31,537 nucleotides of DNA. Source: Saccoglossus kowalevskii (lineage: Eukaryota > Hemichordata > Enteropneusta > Harrimaniidae). Position numbers and translations under genes: made by a program. Positions 20,626-31,141 of this stretch are shown here, piece after piece. The notes under the pieces were generated by a model, which saw only the letters and a list, made by a program, of their open reading frames with translations, ran no database searches and was not told where the DNA came from. Every line of letters begins with the position of its first letter. Position 1 is the stretch's first letter. The stretch lies in the NCBI RefSeq assembly GCF_000003605.2, contig NW_003133847.1:109814-141350 (forward strand), written 5' to 3'.

Positions 20626-20816
20626 TAACACGCATATATTTTAATTTTAATTAGCGCATTCTTTATAACTTACTGTACATGTAACTATAGCAATGTAGGC
20701 ATTTTCAGAAAGTTGTGATACAGGTGGAACAAGGAATGCACATTTCTAGGTATTGTTAGGTTTTTGACGTTTCCACAGAATGATCTATAGCTATGCTCCT
20801 GAAAAGAGTTTTAGCA

Positions 20817-20822
20817 AATAAA
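20817..20822 (+). terminator. Polyadenylation signal AATAAA for the desaturase
   Basis: AATAAA 462 nt after the stop codon, followed within 25 nt by GTGTCTT, a plausible GU-rich downstream element. First canonical hexamer after the stop. Confidence 0.6.
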
Positions 20823-20840
20823 GACAGAAAATATGTACAA

Positions 20841-21325
20841 GTGTCTTAATTATAAACTACGTTTCTCTTGCGTCACTATGGAAAATTTTAGTATCTTTTT
20901 TTTTTCAGGATATAAATATTTACATTTCAATTTTAGCTCTGATCTTCAGGCCAACAAAAAAGTTGTGGCATGACACCATATTTTGTTTTTTGCCAAAATA
21001 TTGTAATAAATATCGTGGCAAGAAAAAAAAAATGGACTGGAAACAATTTTGTTTTGCCCAAAACAACTTCACTACCATTGTCTCTTCTCTATTGTCGCTG
21101 TTTTGTTTATGTATCTATAAATAGTGATAGAATGAAAACCATATTTTTCATAACTGTAATAAAAACTTATATGCAAAACTGAATACCTAACAATATTACA
21201 ATTGAGATGCACAAATGTAATATTTTTCCCATCAATTTTTTTTTCAAAACATGTACACTCATTTCACATAGAGGGTGCAATTCTAAACTGAGAGGGCGCT
21301 ATATTAAATTGATTACTGAGTAGCA
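20841..21325. other. Intergenic AT-rich sequence
   Basis: Sequence between the desaturase poly(A) signal and the assembly gap. Short open frames only; no element recognised. Confidence 0.5.
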
Positions 21326-21375
21326 NNNNNNNNNNNNNNNNNNNNNNNNNNNNNNNNNNNNNNNNNNNNNNNNNN
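21326..21375. other. Assembly gap (50 N)
   Basis: A run of exactly 50 N, so the true length and content are unknown. It lies 56 bp left of a long foldback, a structure likely to break assembly. Confidence 1.
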
Positions 21376-21431
21376 TAAATATTCATCACTTTTAGGGGTT
21401 TCATTAAGATGTGATTGACAGCTAAATAGCT

Positions 21432-21850
21432 GTTAAAGGGGAAGTCAAGCCAAACAACATAATGCTCCCCAAGGAAAGAGCTCCACAAATGTAGGAGAAT
21501 GCAATTTACAGTTTTTGTATATCACTTTTCTTTCTCTACATATTCGACTTTTCACCATTATTAAGTAGTCCGCCAACTTGATTTTCCAGCAAAGGATTGT
21601 GGATAAAGTGTGACATCATAACCGCTGTTGTGAAAATTAAGAAAATGCTTTCAACAGTGGATATGATGTCATACTTTACCCACAATCCTTTGCTGAAAAA
21701 CCAAGATGGTGGACTACATAATACTGATGAAAAGTTGAATATCTAGAGAATGAAACGTGATATAAATAAATTGTAAATTACATGTCCTTACATTTGCCGA
21801 GCTCTTTCATCTGGGAGTATTATGTTGTTAGCCTTGACTTTTCCTTTAAC
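21432..21850. mobile_element. Foldback element with long arms
   Basis: About 419 bp. The left half (GTTAAAGGGGAAGTCAAGCC, ACAACATAATGCTCCC, GAAAGAGCTC, CAGCAAAGGATTGTGG) reappears inverted in the right half. Arms are near 190 bp around a short centre at about 21630-21655. Non-coding; target duplication not clear. Confidence 0.75.
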
Positions 21851-22088
21851 TATAGAAACACTAGAAAATTGTTTTAGTTTCAGAACTACTAATTATAATA
21901 ATGGCGGGGTTAAGGTATATATTTCTTTTCAAGCAAACTTTATTTCTATTTCTGTGTAGATTGTTTTCTTTAAGTTTTTCATTTATGATCTTGTCCTACC
22001 TAATGTCAGCATTTTTAATAACACTGATACACTTGTGCAGACTACATCCAAATATTACTTTCCTAAAATATTATCCCTGTTAACTCCT

Positions 22089-22313
22089 AACCTTTTCACC
22101 ACCAGACTTTCTTGCCCAAATTTGTCTCCACTTTTTTCTCATATTCCTCAATATTTTTGGAAATGAACCATAATTTTGAAGCCAACAGTAAAAATTTGAG
22201 TCAATTTTTGGTTTTTCCGAAAACATTTTGTCGATTTTTGTCCCAATCTTCTGAAGGAAAGTGCAGACTACAAATGGGACGAATTTTTGACGAATTTGTG
22301 GTAAAAAGGTTAC
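22089..22313 (+). mobile_element. AACCTTTTCACCACCA element, copy A
   Basis: About 225 bp with ends AACCTTTTCACCACCA and GTGGTAAAAAGGTT (inverted AACCTTTTTACCAC). It shares CCCAATCTTCTGAA and CTCATATTCCTCAATATTTT with the decayed copy near 8519. Frames across it on both strands are repeat artefacts. Confidence 0.6.
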
Positions 22314-22479
22314 AAAATAAACCTGCATTATTCCAAGTGTGAAATGAACCTTTCATCCCAATGTGTATTGACCAGAAATGGATCTTGTATTTTCTGTCTC
22401 ACTAAGTGACAATTGTCAAAATATCACTGATCTGAAATTTCAAAGACTAAAAAGTTGAATCATCACGATTGTTTTTAAT

Positions 22480-22692
22480 CACTGTAGAATACTTTATTTT
22501 CGCTTGGAATTTATTTTCGCTATTTTCGCTGAAGGGATGATTCCGTGAAAGTAAAATCCAGTGAATATACTTTTTTTTTCTATATTTCACATTCAACTCA
22601 TCAAAAATCAGTGAAAATAAATTCCATAAAGAATGCCTAAAAAGCCTATTCAGCGAAAGTTAATTCCAGCGAAAATAAAGCATTCGACAGTA
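22480..22692 (+). mobile_element. CTGTA-family MITE, copy 7 (well preserved)
   Basis: About 213 bp from CACTGTAGAATACTTTATT to AAAGCATTCGACAGTA, same orientation as copy 5 and very similar to it. It lies downstream of the desaturase. Confidence 0.78.
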
Positions 22693-24336
22693 TTATAATC
22701 AAATGAACATACTGTGCAATTTAAATTTGATTCTGAAATAAAAAAGTTGCTTTCCAAACACTGCTGTTTCTATAATATGTGACTGGTTGGGCGTTAATTC
22801 TACTCCCAGTAGTTTGAACGAAATCGTACCAGGCATGCCTGTGAAATGGTTTTGGTTGTGTTTTATTTGCGGGGGAGGGGGAGGGCAAAACTTGACTTGC
22901 TGTCAGTTAAAACTTCAATGATTCCAAAAACAAATCCATGTACATATGTATACCATTCAGCACCAAATCTGAATAGTGGACAAAGACACTTGAAAAATAA
23001 GGCAAAAGGGCCATTTGAAACAAGTCAAAAACAATGTTGAATGCATCAGTAACCCACTATGTCTGAAGTTTATGTTTGTAATAAATCAGCCCAAACACAC
23101 TCGAGAATTGGTTGATGATATGTTTGAAATTTGAGTATATTTAAAAAGAATGACTGCTAGCAAAACTTAAACAAATCCCCTAAATACAAACCATTTTGTA
23201 TGCCTGTGTACCAAATTTAAACTAAGTATTTACCAAACTATTGGGGACATATAACAAGTAAAATGACCACCTGACAGCCATTTTGAATGAAATTGCAAAT
23301 CACTGGGCGAGCATCAGGTGATAAGATGTAGTCTTTTATACCTTGTCTATGTACCACCTTGTAATGGTCCAAGCATGCATGCACACATAAACCACATAGA
23401 AAAAGTCTTCTTCGACCAGATCAGAAAAAAAACTCAATACAAGAGATAGCATTGTTTTTTTGTTTTTTTTAATATACCGCAATAAATTGTACAATAAATT
23501 AAAATAACAATCATTAATTTTGACCTTATTTGGAGTTCTACATGAACTAGGTCTTTTTATTAAAACCACCAGCTGTTGATAAATTAAGGATTCACTGGTC
23601 AGTTGCATTCTGGGGGAAAAAAAAGACTCCCTAGACTGGCCACATGACACATCTCCTTAACTGCACAAATATCTGTATCAAAACTCGCTAAGCATCAATA
23701 TACAACCGAACATCTAATAATAACTTTTAAAGGTGAATTTCACCTACTTTTTATTCTTATTTCTATAAATTGGTAGAAAGGGTTGTCAGTAGTAATCGAC
23801 CAAACACCGCAAAGAAGGAGGGCACCGAATAACCAATCAAATTATTTGACAAGTATTCAAAGAAACCAAAGAGTAAAAGGAAATCTACACAGTAAAGTAA
23901 TACAAAATTCTAAAATTACATAATGAATGATTAAAAATAACTAATAAAGAGTGAATATAAATACAAAAATTAATCAGAAATACAATTATTCTAGTCTTTT
24001 TTAGTTTGAAATGAGTTTTACAATGACAAAGAGAAATTGATCTCTAAATCAACTCAATGCCATTTGGGCATCCATGAGAAGGGTCGTTACCGGAGAAGGC
24101 GTCACTTTATTCTAAATTTTGGAATAAAGTTATTTACATAAAATTTCTCACAAATTGAAATCAAGTTGTGGGAGAATATAGTGCTAAAAGGTCGATGAAC
24201 TAAGTAGTTCCAATTTGTTTTAAGAAGGGACTTGCAGAAAAATTAATATACATACATATAACATATTGGTAGTAGTCAGTTTTCAAAGATCTTCTAAAAG
24301 CCAGTTGCACATATGTGGGCAAGATGGTAAATTTAA
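22693..24336. other. Intergenic sequence without a supported gene
   Basis: AT-rich, with one degenerate phrase around 23200-23300 (GTACCAAATTTAAAC, GCCATTTTGAATG) that belongs to the dispersed family also seen at 9343-9612. Open frames up to about 100 codons show no domain. Confidence 0.5.
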
Positions 24337-24351
24337 TCAATTGTTGAAAGT

Positions 24352-24819
24352 ATGTGCCATGCTTGGGCACAATCAGTGTTTTGTGACGATAAATTACTAC
24401 AGTTAAAACCAAGAGCAATTCTTATGTTTCGATTGAGGGTAGAAGTAGTGAAGACCAATCAGAGAATAGAAGAAATAGAACAGCAGAGTAGTATTAGTTC
24501 TGCCGAAAGTGATGCTAGAAACGGTGGTGGTCATGACGACAGAGCATTTTTAAATGTGTTACTAAGCAACATATTAGACCGATATGCAACTGTTGCTATG
24601 CGTAGCGTTGGATCCACATTGGGTTTCAACACTGACCACTTTTCAAATAAAGTACACAGTTGGCACACAAAAATATTATCATCACACGAACATTTAAAAA
24701 AAAAATGTTATATAAAATGGTATATCGCACAATTACTGCCCGCAAAACCAAAACTTATTTGCTGCATAAATTTGCATAATCAAATAACTCATTTGCAAGA
24801 AGGTGATGAACACCAATGA
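24352..24819 (+). CDS. Orphan open frame, 155 codons, unknown
   Basis: The longest non-repetitive open frame in the window outside the desaturase. It starts at ATG 24352 (in-frame stop TAA at 24334-24336) and ends TGA 24817-24819. A second Met at codon 25 begins MFRLRVEVVKTNQRIEEIEQ, a charged stretch that could form a coiled coil. It is followed by a Ser/Gly/Asp-rich part and DRYATVAMRSVGSTLGF. I recognise no family and saw no good promoter, splice sites or poly(A) signal. It could be a single-exon gene, an exon, a transposon fragment or chance in an AT-rich region. Confidence 0.2.
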   Translation: MCHAWAQSVFCDDKLLQLKPRAILMFRLRVEVVKTNQRIEEIEQQSSISSAESDARNGGGHDDRAFLNVLLSNILDRYATVAMRSVGSTLGFNTDHFSNKVHSWHTKILSSHEHLKKKCYIKWYIAQLLPAKPKLICCINLHNQITHLQEGDEHQ

Positions 24820-25102
24820 GGTTGCGTATCAACAATTTCTTCACCCATGTTTTTTTGCATCACTGTGATCATCATGAGAAAGCTCACATGGAGAAGTATT
24901 TCAATTACAAAAATTAAATTATTTTAATTTCATCACAGTATCATAGAGAAAAAAACTGCATGTTTATATTGACCAATCAGTGACAGTTTACTTGACATAA
25001 TCATTAATTTTTCATGTGGCACAAATCATTGGCCAATCAGTGCCATGACACAATTTGATTGTGTTACAGAGTATTGCTTTATATGTAGAAATATACATGA
25101 AA
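24820..25102. other. Flank of the minisatellite with diverged CCAAT units
   Basis: Two sites near 24970 and 25030 (TTGACCAATCAGTGACAG and TTGGCCAATCAGTGCCATG) look like diverged units of the array that begins at 25103. No gene. Confidence 0.5.
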
Positions 25103-26510
25103 ACACTCTGATCTGATTATGTTAATGAATTCCTTATATGCATACTTCATTGCCCAATCAATGCAGTGACACTCTGATCTGATTATGTTAATGAATTCCT
25201 TATATGCATACTTCATTGACCAATCAATGCAGTGACACTCTGATCTGAATATGTTACTGAATTCCTTATATGCATACTTCATTAACCAATCAATGCAGTG
25301 ACACTCTGATCTGGTTATGTTAATGATTTCCTTATATGCATACTTCATTGACCAATCAATGCAGTGACACTCTGATCTGGTTATGTTAATGATTTCCTTA
25401 TATGCATACTTCATTGACCAATCAATGCAGTGACACTCTGATCTGATTATGTTAATGATTTCTTTATATGCATACTTCATTGACCAATCAATGCAGTGAC
25501 ACTCTGATCTGGTTATGTTAATGAGTTGCTTATATGCATACTTCATTGACCAATCAATGCAGTGACACTCTGATCTGGTTATGTTAATTAGTTGCTTATA
25601 TGCATACTTCATTGACCAATCAATGCAGTGACACTCTGATCTGGTTATGTTAATGATTTCCTTATATGCATACTTCATTGACCAATCAATGCATTGACAC
25701 TGATCTAGTTATATTAATGAGTTGCTTATATGCATATTTCATTGACCAATCAATGCAGTGACACTCTGATCTGGTTATGTTAATGATTCCTTATATGCAC
25801 ACTTCATTGACCAATCAATGCAGTGACACACTGATCTGATTATGTTAATGAATTCCTTATATGCATACTTTATTGACCAATCAATGCAGGGACACACTCT
25901 GATCTGATTATATTAATGATTTCCATATATGCATATTTCATTGACCAATCAATGCAGTGACACTCTGATCTGGTTATGTTAATGAGTTGCTTATATGCAT
26001 ATTTCATTAACCAATCAATGCAGTGACACACTGATCTGGTTATGTTAACGAGTTGCTTATATGCACATTTCATTGACCAATCAATGCAGTGACACTCTGA
26101 TCTGGTTATGTTAATGAGTTGCTTATATGCATATGACATTGACCAATCAATGCATTGACACTGATCTGGTTATATTAATGAGTTGCTTATATGCATATTT
26201 CATTGACCAATCAATGCAGTGACACTCTGATCTGGTTATGTTAATGAGTTGCTTATATGCATATTTCATTGACCAATCAATGCAGTGACACTCTGATCTG
26301 GTTATGTTAATGAGTTGCTTATATGCATATTTCATTGACCAATCAATGCAGTGACACTCTGTTCTGGTCATGTTAATGAGTTGCTTATATGCATATTTCA
26401 TTGACCAATCAATGCAGTGACACTCTGATCTGATTATGTTAACGAGTTGCTTATATGCATATTTCATTGACCAATCAATGCAGTGACACACTTTGATCTA
26501 ATTATATTAC
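25103..26510. repeat. 66-bp minisatellite, about 21 copies
   Basis: Tandem units of 66 bp (a few 64-68) with consensus phrases ACACTCTGATCTGGTTATG, TTAATGAGTTGCTTATATGC and TTCATTGACCAATCAATGC. Every unit carries one CCAATCA box and one TATGCATA palindrome. The left half tends to have GATTTCC or GAATTCC where the right half has GAGTTGC, so the array has sub-families. Long minus-strand frames (25079-25678, 25870-26139, 26147-26491) exist only because the period is a multiple of three and the unit lacks a stop in one frame. Confidence 0.97.
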
Positions 26511-27196
26511 CAAAGATTGTATAACTAAATATTTCATAGTCGGTCACATTCTTGAAATTTTGTTCTTGTAAATGTTCTTAAAGTTCTCATACTAAGAAAC
26601 GTTTTAATAGCAAAAATTTACAATTTTGCTCAGTGTCCATTTCAGTCAAGCATGTCTATGTAAATAAACCGATGCAATCTACATGCTTTTAAACAAAAAT
26701 ATCATTCAGAAATTCTACGACGATGTAATAAGACATCATTTCTAAAAATTCAGTAAGTACAAGTTTGCTACTTTCTTCAGAGATATACAGATTTCTTGAT
26801 ACAGCTTAAAAAATTCTAAGGCAATATCAGTTTTCTTTGAAATTTTGTTATAATGAATTTTAATTAAAATTGTTCTGGTAAGTGTAAAACATAAACAAAC
26901 ATCAGGCATCAATATTATCTGGCTAGCGGTTTTCAAGAAGTCATTTAAAACAAATTTGATATGGAACAAATGCTGATGGACAATCACCTTTATGAACGAG
27001 TCTGTTCAGTCAACGTCAATGACGGATTGGAAAAGCTAAAGAGTACTGATTTTGTTGAGGCAATTTCTTCTCACATTAGTTTGAATTGAGCAAATTCAAC
27101 ATCACACATCAATTCATGATTTGAGTTTATACTGTGTATTTTCCATCTTAACCTTAAAATACACACACAGCTCAAACGGCAGCTCGGGGAAAAGTT
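26511..27196. other. Spacer between the two minisatellites
   Basis: About 690 bp of AT-rich sequence with no repeat element or credible coding frame. Confidence 0.5.
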
Positions 27197-27199
27197 CGC

Positions 27200-28172
27200 C
27201 ATTGTCAAGCTTTGTTAAATTATAATCATTGTCAAGCTTTGTTAAATTATAATCATTGTCAAGCTTTGTTAAATTATAATCAATGTCAAGCTTTGTTAAA
27301 TTATAATCATTGTCAAGCTTAGTTAAATTATAATCATTGTCAAGCTTTGTTAAATTATAATCATTGTCAAGCTTTGTTAAATTATAATCATTGTCAAGCT
27401 TTGTTAAATTATAATCATTGTCAAGCTTTGTTAAATTATAATCATTGTCAAGCTTAGTTAAATTATAATCATTGTCAAGCTTTGTTAAATTATAATCATT
27501 GTCAAGCTTTGTTCAATTATAATCATTGTCAAGCTTTGTTCAATTATAATCATTGTCAAGCTTAGTTAAATTATAATCATTGTCAAGCTTTGTTAAATTA
27601 TATCATTGTCAAGCTTTGTTAAATTATAATCATTGTCAAGCATTGTTGAATTATAATCATTGTCAAGCTTAGTTAAATTATAATCATTGTCAAGTTTTGT
27701 TAAATCATATCATTGTCAAGCTTTGTTAAATTATAATCATTGTCAAGCTTTGTTAAATTATAATCATTGTCAAGCTTTGTTGAATTATAATCATTGTCAA
27801 GCTTTGTTAAATTATAATCATTGTCAAGCATTGTTGAATTATAATCATTGTCAAGTTTTGTTAAATTATATCATTGTCAAGCTTTGTTAAATTATAATCA
27901 TTGTCAAGCTTTGTTAAATTATAATCATTGTCAAGCTTTGTTGAATTATAATCATTGTCAAGCTTTGTTAAATTATAATCATTGTCAAGCATTGTTGAAT
28001 TATAATCATTGTCAAGTTTTGTTAAATTATATCATTGTCAAGCTTTGTTAAATTATAATCATTGTCAAGCTTTGTTAAATTATAATCATTGTCAAGCTTT
28101 GTTGAATTATAATCATTGTCAAGCTTAGTTAAATTATAATCATTGTCAAGCTTTGTTAAATTATAATCATTA
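27200..28172. repeat. 27-bp minisatellite, about 36 copies, with 161-bp higher-order period
   Basis: Unit phrase: CATTGTCAAGCTTTGTTAAA followed by TTATAAT. Variants have TTAGTTAAA, TTGTTGAAT, GCATTG or a one-base-short TTATATC. From 27691 a block of five 27-bp units plus one 26-bp unit (161 bp) repeats: its marker CAAGTTTTG falls at 27691, 27852 and 28013. Plus-strand frames reading NYNHCQALL are repeat artefacts. Confidence 0.97.
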
Positions 28173-28480
28173 TTAAACTTGTCAAATCAATGCTGTTATA
28201 TCAAATAACACTGTCAAATCATGGATACATGACAAGTTTAATTGTTAAGTCACAATTATCAAACCTAAGAAAAAAACATTATCACTGTCAAGCTTCATCA
28301 ATTTTCAGTTCAATCTATCACCAGGTCATTCGCCTCCCGGCTGAGTGATTTAGAGGCAACATATGGTGCCATACTTGTAGCTAAACATGCTTCCAAAAGA
28401 GGATTTTGAGATTTTATTTTCTTCATTTTTGTGAAATGTGACACATGAAAAATAATATTTCAGATTAATCAATTTAGATG
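28173..28480. other. Decayed edge of the 27-bp array
   Basis: Scattered phrases (CTTGTCAAATCA, CACTGTCAAATC, CACTGTCAAGCTTC) look like degenerate array units up to about 28300. Nothing further is recognised. Confidence 0.45.
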
Positions 28481-28659
28481 TACTGTAAAATACTTTATTT
28501 TCGCTTGGAATTATCGAGTGAAAATAAAATCCAGCAAATATACCTTTTTCCCTATATTTTACATTCAACTCATCAAACATAAGTGAAATAAATCCCATAC
28601 AAAATACCCAAAAAGTCCTTTCAGTGAAAATTAATTCCAGCTAAAATAAAGTATTTTAA
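28481..28659 (+). mobile_element. CTGTA-family MITE, copy 8 (internally deleted)
   Basis: About 179 bp starting TACTGTAAAATACTTTATT and ending AAATAAAGTATTTTAAA. About 30 bp are missing after the first block, and the terminal ACAGTA is lost. Confidence 0.7.
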
Positions 28660-29152
28660 ACAAATGCAAGCGACTAACAGCATTGATCACTTTATCAAAT
28701 ATTCATGTCGATAATTTCAAAATTTCAACGAAAACAACTAAGCCCTTCCAGACTGAGCGGCACCAAAAGTAATGAACCATGTGCATTGCATAGTCGTAGA
28801 ACATGTTCCAATTAATTCACCAATCCAGCAATTTACTTTTATTATCTTGTGAATCTTCACAGTTGATCACCGATTACAAAAAACTGTCACACTGTTATCA
28901 TGAAGATATACTGATTGATACAAAATCTGTGGATTCATATTTGTTTCCATAGAAACTAGTAAGGGAAATTGTTTATTTTTTTGTTTTCACTCAAAATCTG
29001 CATATGGCGATCAATTATCCTTGTCGTAATATACAAGCCGCTCTCCATCAAAATAAGTTCGATGAGAGCTAATGTATAAACATGTTTTCAATAGAATCCA
29101 GTGCTGGTTTCAACACGAGACAAAGTGATACAAAGACAAGTTACTGTAACTT
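28660..29152. other. Intergenic sequence, nothing recognised
   Basis: AT-rich, short open frames only. No inverted-repeat element found. Confidence 0.5.
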
Positions 29153-29317
29153 AAAGCGAGTGAGTCGTGACCTGCGCATGCATCAGATGGGCATAGCGTG
29201 TCACTGTTTACAAGAAAGCGTCTACCCATGAGTCTTTGCGTTTTTAGTGTGCGTTGTTATCTTCGCTTGGAACTCAATTCCCGCACGTGCGCAGGTGACG
29301 TCCTTCTCGCTTTAAGC
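29153..29317 (+). mobile_element. TTAAAGCGAG element, single complete copy
   Basis: About 165 bp with ends CTTAAAGCGAGTGAGTCGTG and, inverted, CTTAAAGCGAGAAGGACGTC. Its interior (GTCACTGTTTACAAG, CCCATGAGTCTTTGCGTTTT, GTTGTTATCTTCGCTTGG) matches both halves of the pair at 14413-14651. Confidence 0.65.
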
Positions 29318-30347
29318 AACCACAATATTGATCAGTAGTTGTGACGACACGAAATTTCACATAAATCATGACATTCACATACTTAGACTTTCACATTAAT
29401 CCCCACGATTACACATTGAACTTTCCGTCTGCAAAACATTTTCAATTCTTAAATTGTCGTAATTGTTTTATTTTATTTTTGTTCATGCAGCCTCGTATTA
29501 AATTGTAATTACTGAGTACATATCCAAGATCTTAGATATCCAAAAACTGCGTCAAGTGATGTTACTGAGCTGCTGTCCCGCCATCCACGAGAATTCGAGT
29601 AGCATGATCAAATATACGGTATAAATAAAATGCTTGTCAAACGAAAACATGAAATAGACACACAACATTTATCCAAGAATATTGCATCATGGGCTTTTGC
29701 ACTTACAAGTGTATAACGGTAGAGGAGGTACTTGGCAAAAGGCAAAACAAAAAGTTGTCAAACACAATTGATATGCCACAGTATGCGCATACATGGCGCT
29801 TTCACATTTTTGAATAAACATATAATGTATTTAACAAGCATTGTTCATGTTGCACGGGAAACACATCAAACATAATGCCATGGCAACTGTGATGCTTTGA
29901 AAAATCACAAGTAGCCGAAAGTAGCCGCTTTCATTACTAAAAAAAAAGATATGTAAGCATCAGTATAAAAATTTCAGTTTTACAACAAAAGATGATCATG
30001 AAATAACTAAACTCTACCTACCTACCTACCTGTTACATTGACGCTACTACACTCACATAATAATGTTTTTAAAAAAAACACTTAATTTAAAACATACAAC
30101 TAAAGAGGGAAAAAATATGTAAATTTGTCATTGTCAGTTTCAGCACCAAATCTCTCCAACATCATTGTCAATCTTTCCACACAAAAAAAACAAAAACACT
30201 GTCATCGCAAATATTTTCTATATTTGCAAGCAAGTACATGATTTCTTTTTAAAAGAAATTAAAAAAAAATTTAATTTTTTCATTTAAAAGTTTTGGTCAC
30301 ATTTTCACAATACATTCCAGTGTATATTGTATCACGATTAAACTCTC
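29318..30347. other. Intergenic sequence with a short CTAC microsatellite
   Basis: AT-rich, with (CTAC)4 near 30013-30031 and several A/T homopolymers. No gene recognised. It could hold the 3' UTR of a minus-strand gene entering from the right. Confidence 0.45.
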
Positions 30348-30625
30348 ATAATTGTTCACTACTGTGCACAATGGTGTAAACTCTTTCTTTTTTGGTAAAA
30401 TTCATCATTTTTTACACTTTCGAATCAAGCAAAATATTTCAACAAAGTTATCAAATCTGTCTGATAATTGTTCACTACCGTACTGTGCACATTGATGTAA
30501 CTCTTCAGCCATGATATTATCAATCTGGGAAATCTTTTTACTTTTTTGGTAAAATTCATCATTTTTTACAGTTTCAAATCAACATTTAAGCAAAAATATT
30601 TTAACAAAATTATCAAATCTGTCTG
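30348..30625 (+). repeat. Direct tandem duplication, two diverged units
   Basis: Unit 1 (30348-30473) and unit 2 (30474-30625) share ATAATTGTTCACTAC, ACTGTGCACA, TTTTTTGGTAAAATTCATCA and TTATCAAATCTGTCTG. Unit 2 has about 26 extra bases in its middle. Non-coding. Confidence 0.75.
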
Positions 30626-30748
30626 AATATTAAAAGATTATCCAATCACAAGCTAGACTTATAGTACATGCCCTTCTATTGGTCAATACATGTCACATGA
30701 CTTTATAGCTCCATAATTATATATTGACAAATAACTTTGTTCATCCAG

Positions 30749-30941
30749 GTAGGGTTAGTGCAGTCTCATGATGGAGACAGATGTCTTGTAAAATGTCATC
30801 TTAGTGATGATTTGCTAATACCCTCAAGACACGTTTCTTTGGTATCTGATTTTTTTTTAAAAATGACAGAAAGGTGCACTAAAACGAGGGACAAGTCTCA
30901 AAGGCCCACCTACAATAAAATGGAATGTTCCAGGATTCTTG
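30749..30941 (+). CDS. Candidate internal exon of an unknown plus-strand gene (partial)
   Basis: An open stretch of 193 nt lies between an acceptor (ttgttcatccag, AG at 30747-30748) and a strong donor (gtgagt at 30942). In this frame it begins VGLVQSHDGDRCLVKCHLSD and continues LLIPSRHVSLVSDFFLKM, then a basic stretch. Alternating hydrophobic residues could suit a small beta-barrel, but I recognise no family. Other exons would lie right of the window. It conflicts with a minus-strand candidate exon 87 bp away unless one gene overlaps the other, and it may be chance. Confidence 0.3.
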
Positions 30942-31027
30942 GTGAGTAGAGATACAGCTGACAACAGACAAGATAACATAACATTCACTTGACAAAGATG
31001 TGCTTGGACAGTGGTCTCAAGTTGTTG

Positions 31028-31141
31028 TCATGACAATATTGCGGCACTTCGCCGTGGGACAATCCCATCTAGGCTGGCTGATCGTTTGAGAGTGGCCTTG
31101 ACAATGTCTTTGAACTTGTCTTCTGATATTCTTGACATTGC
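31028..31141 (-). CDS. Candidate 3'-terminal exon of an unknown minus-strand gene (partial)
   Basis: Reading the minus strand, a long T tract and aaatttgcag precede an open stretch of 37 codons ending in TGA (31030-31028). The peptide starts AMSRISEDKFKDIVKATLKR and ends RSASLDGIVPRRSAAILS. It is rich in Lys, Arg and Ser, as expected of a soluble C-terminal tail, with KRSAS resembling a basophilic kinase site. Base composition is more balanced than the flanks. The remaining exons would lie right of the window. The protein is not recognised. The upstream part of the longer open frame (31142-31354) is read-through of the intron. Confidence 0.4.
   Translation of the reverse strand, partial: AMSRISEDKFKDIVKATLKRSASLDGIVPRRSAAILS

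Larger units (their letters stand above)
20356..20840 (+). other. Desaturase 3' UTR
   Basis: From the TAA to about 20 nt past the AATAAA at 20817. It contains a 3.6-copy tandem repeat right after the stop. The 3' end is inferred; no earlier AATAAA was seen after the stop codon. Confidence 0.55.

Noticed and set aside
22080-22342. Opposed 76- and 82-codon frames
   Set aside because: Both span the AACCTTTTCACCACCA element and reflect its low-complexity inverted structure.
25079-26491. Minus-strand frames of 199, 89 and 114 codons encoding 22-residue repeats (MKYAYK..INITRSECHCIDWS)
   Set aside because: They coincide exactly with the 66-bp minisatellite. A period divisible by three with no stop in one frame stays open automatically, units of other length break it, and there is no promoter or splice support.
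27687-28051. Plus-strand frames encoding NYNHCQALL repeats
   Set aside because: Translation of the 27-bp minisatellite. The frame fails wherever a 26-bp unit occurs.
25103-28172. CRISPR-like arrays
   Set aside because: Units are contiguous with no unique spacers, and the context is animal nuclear DNA.
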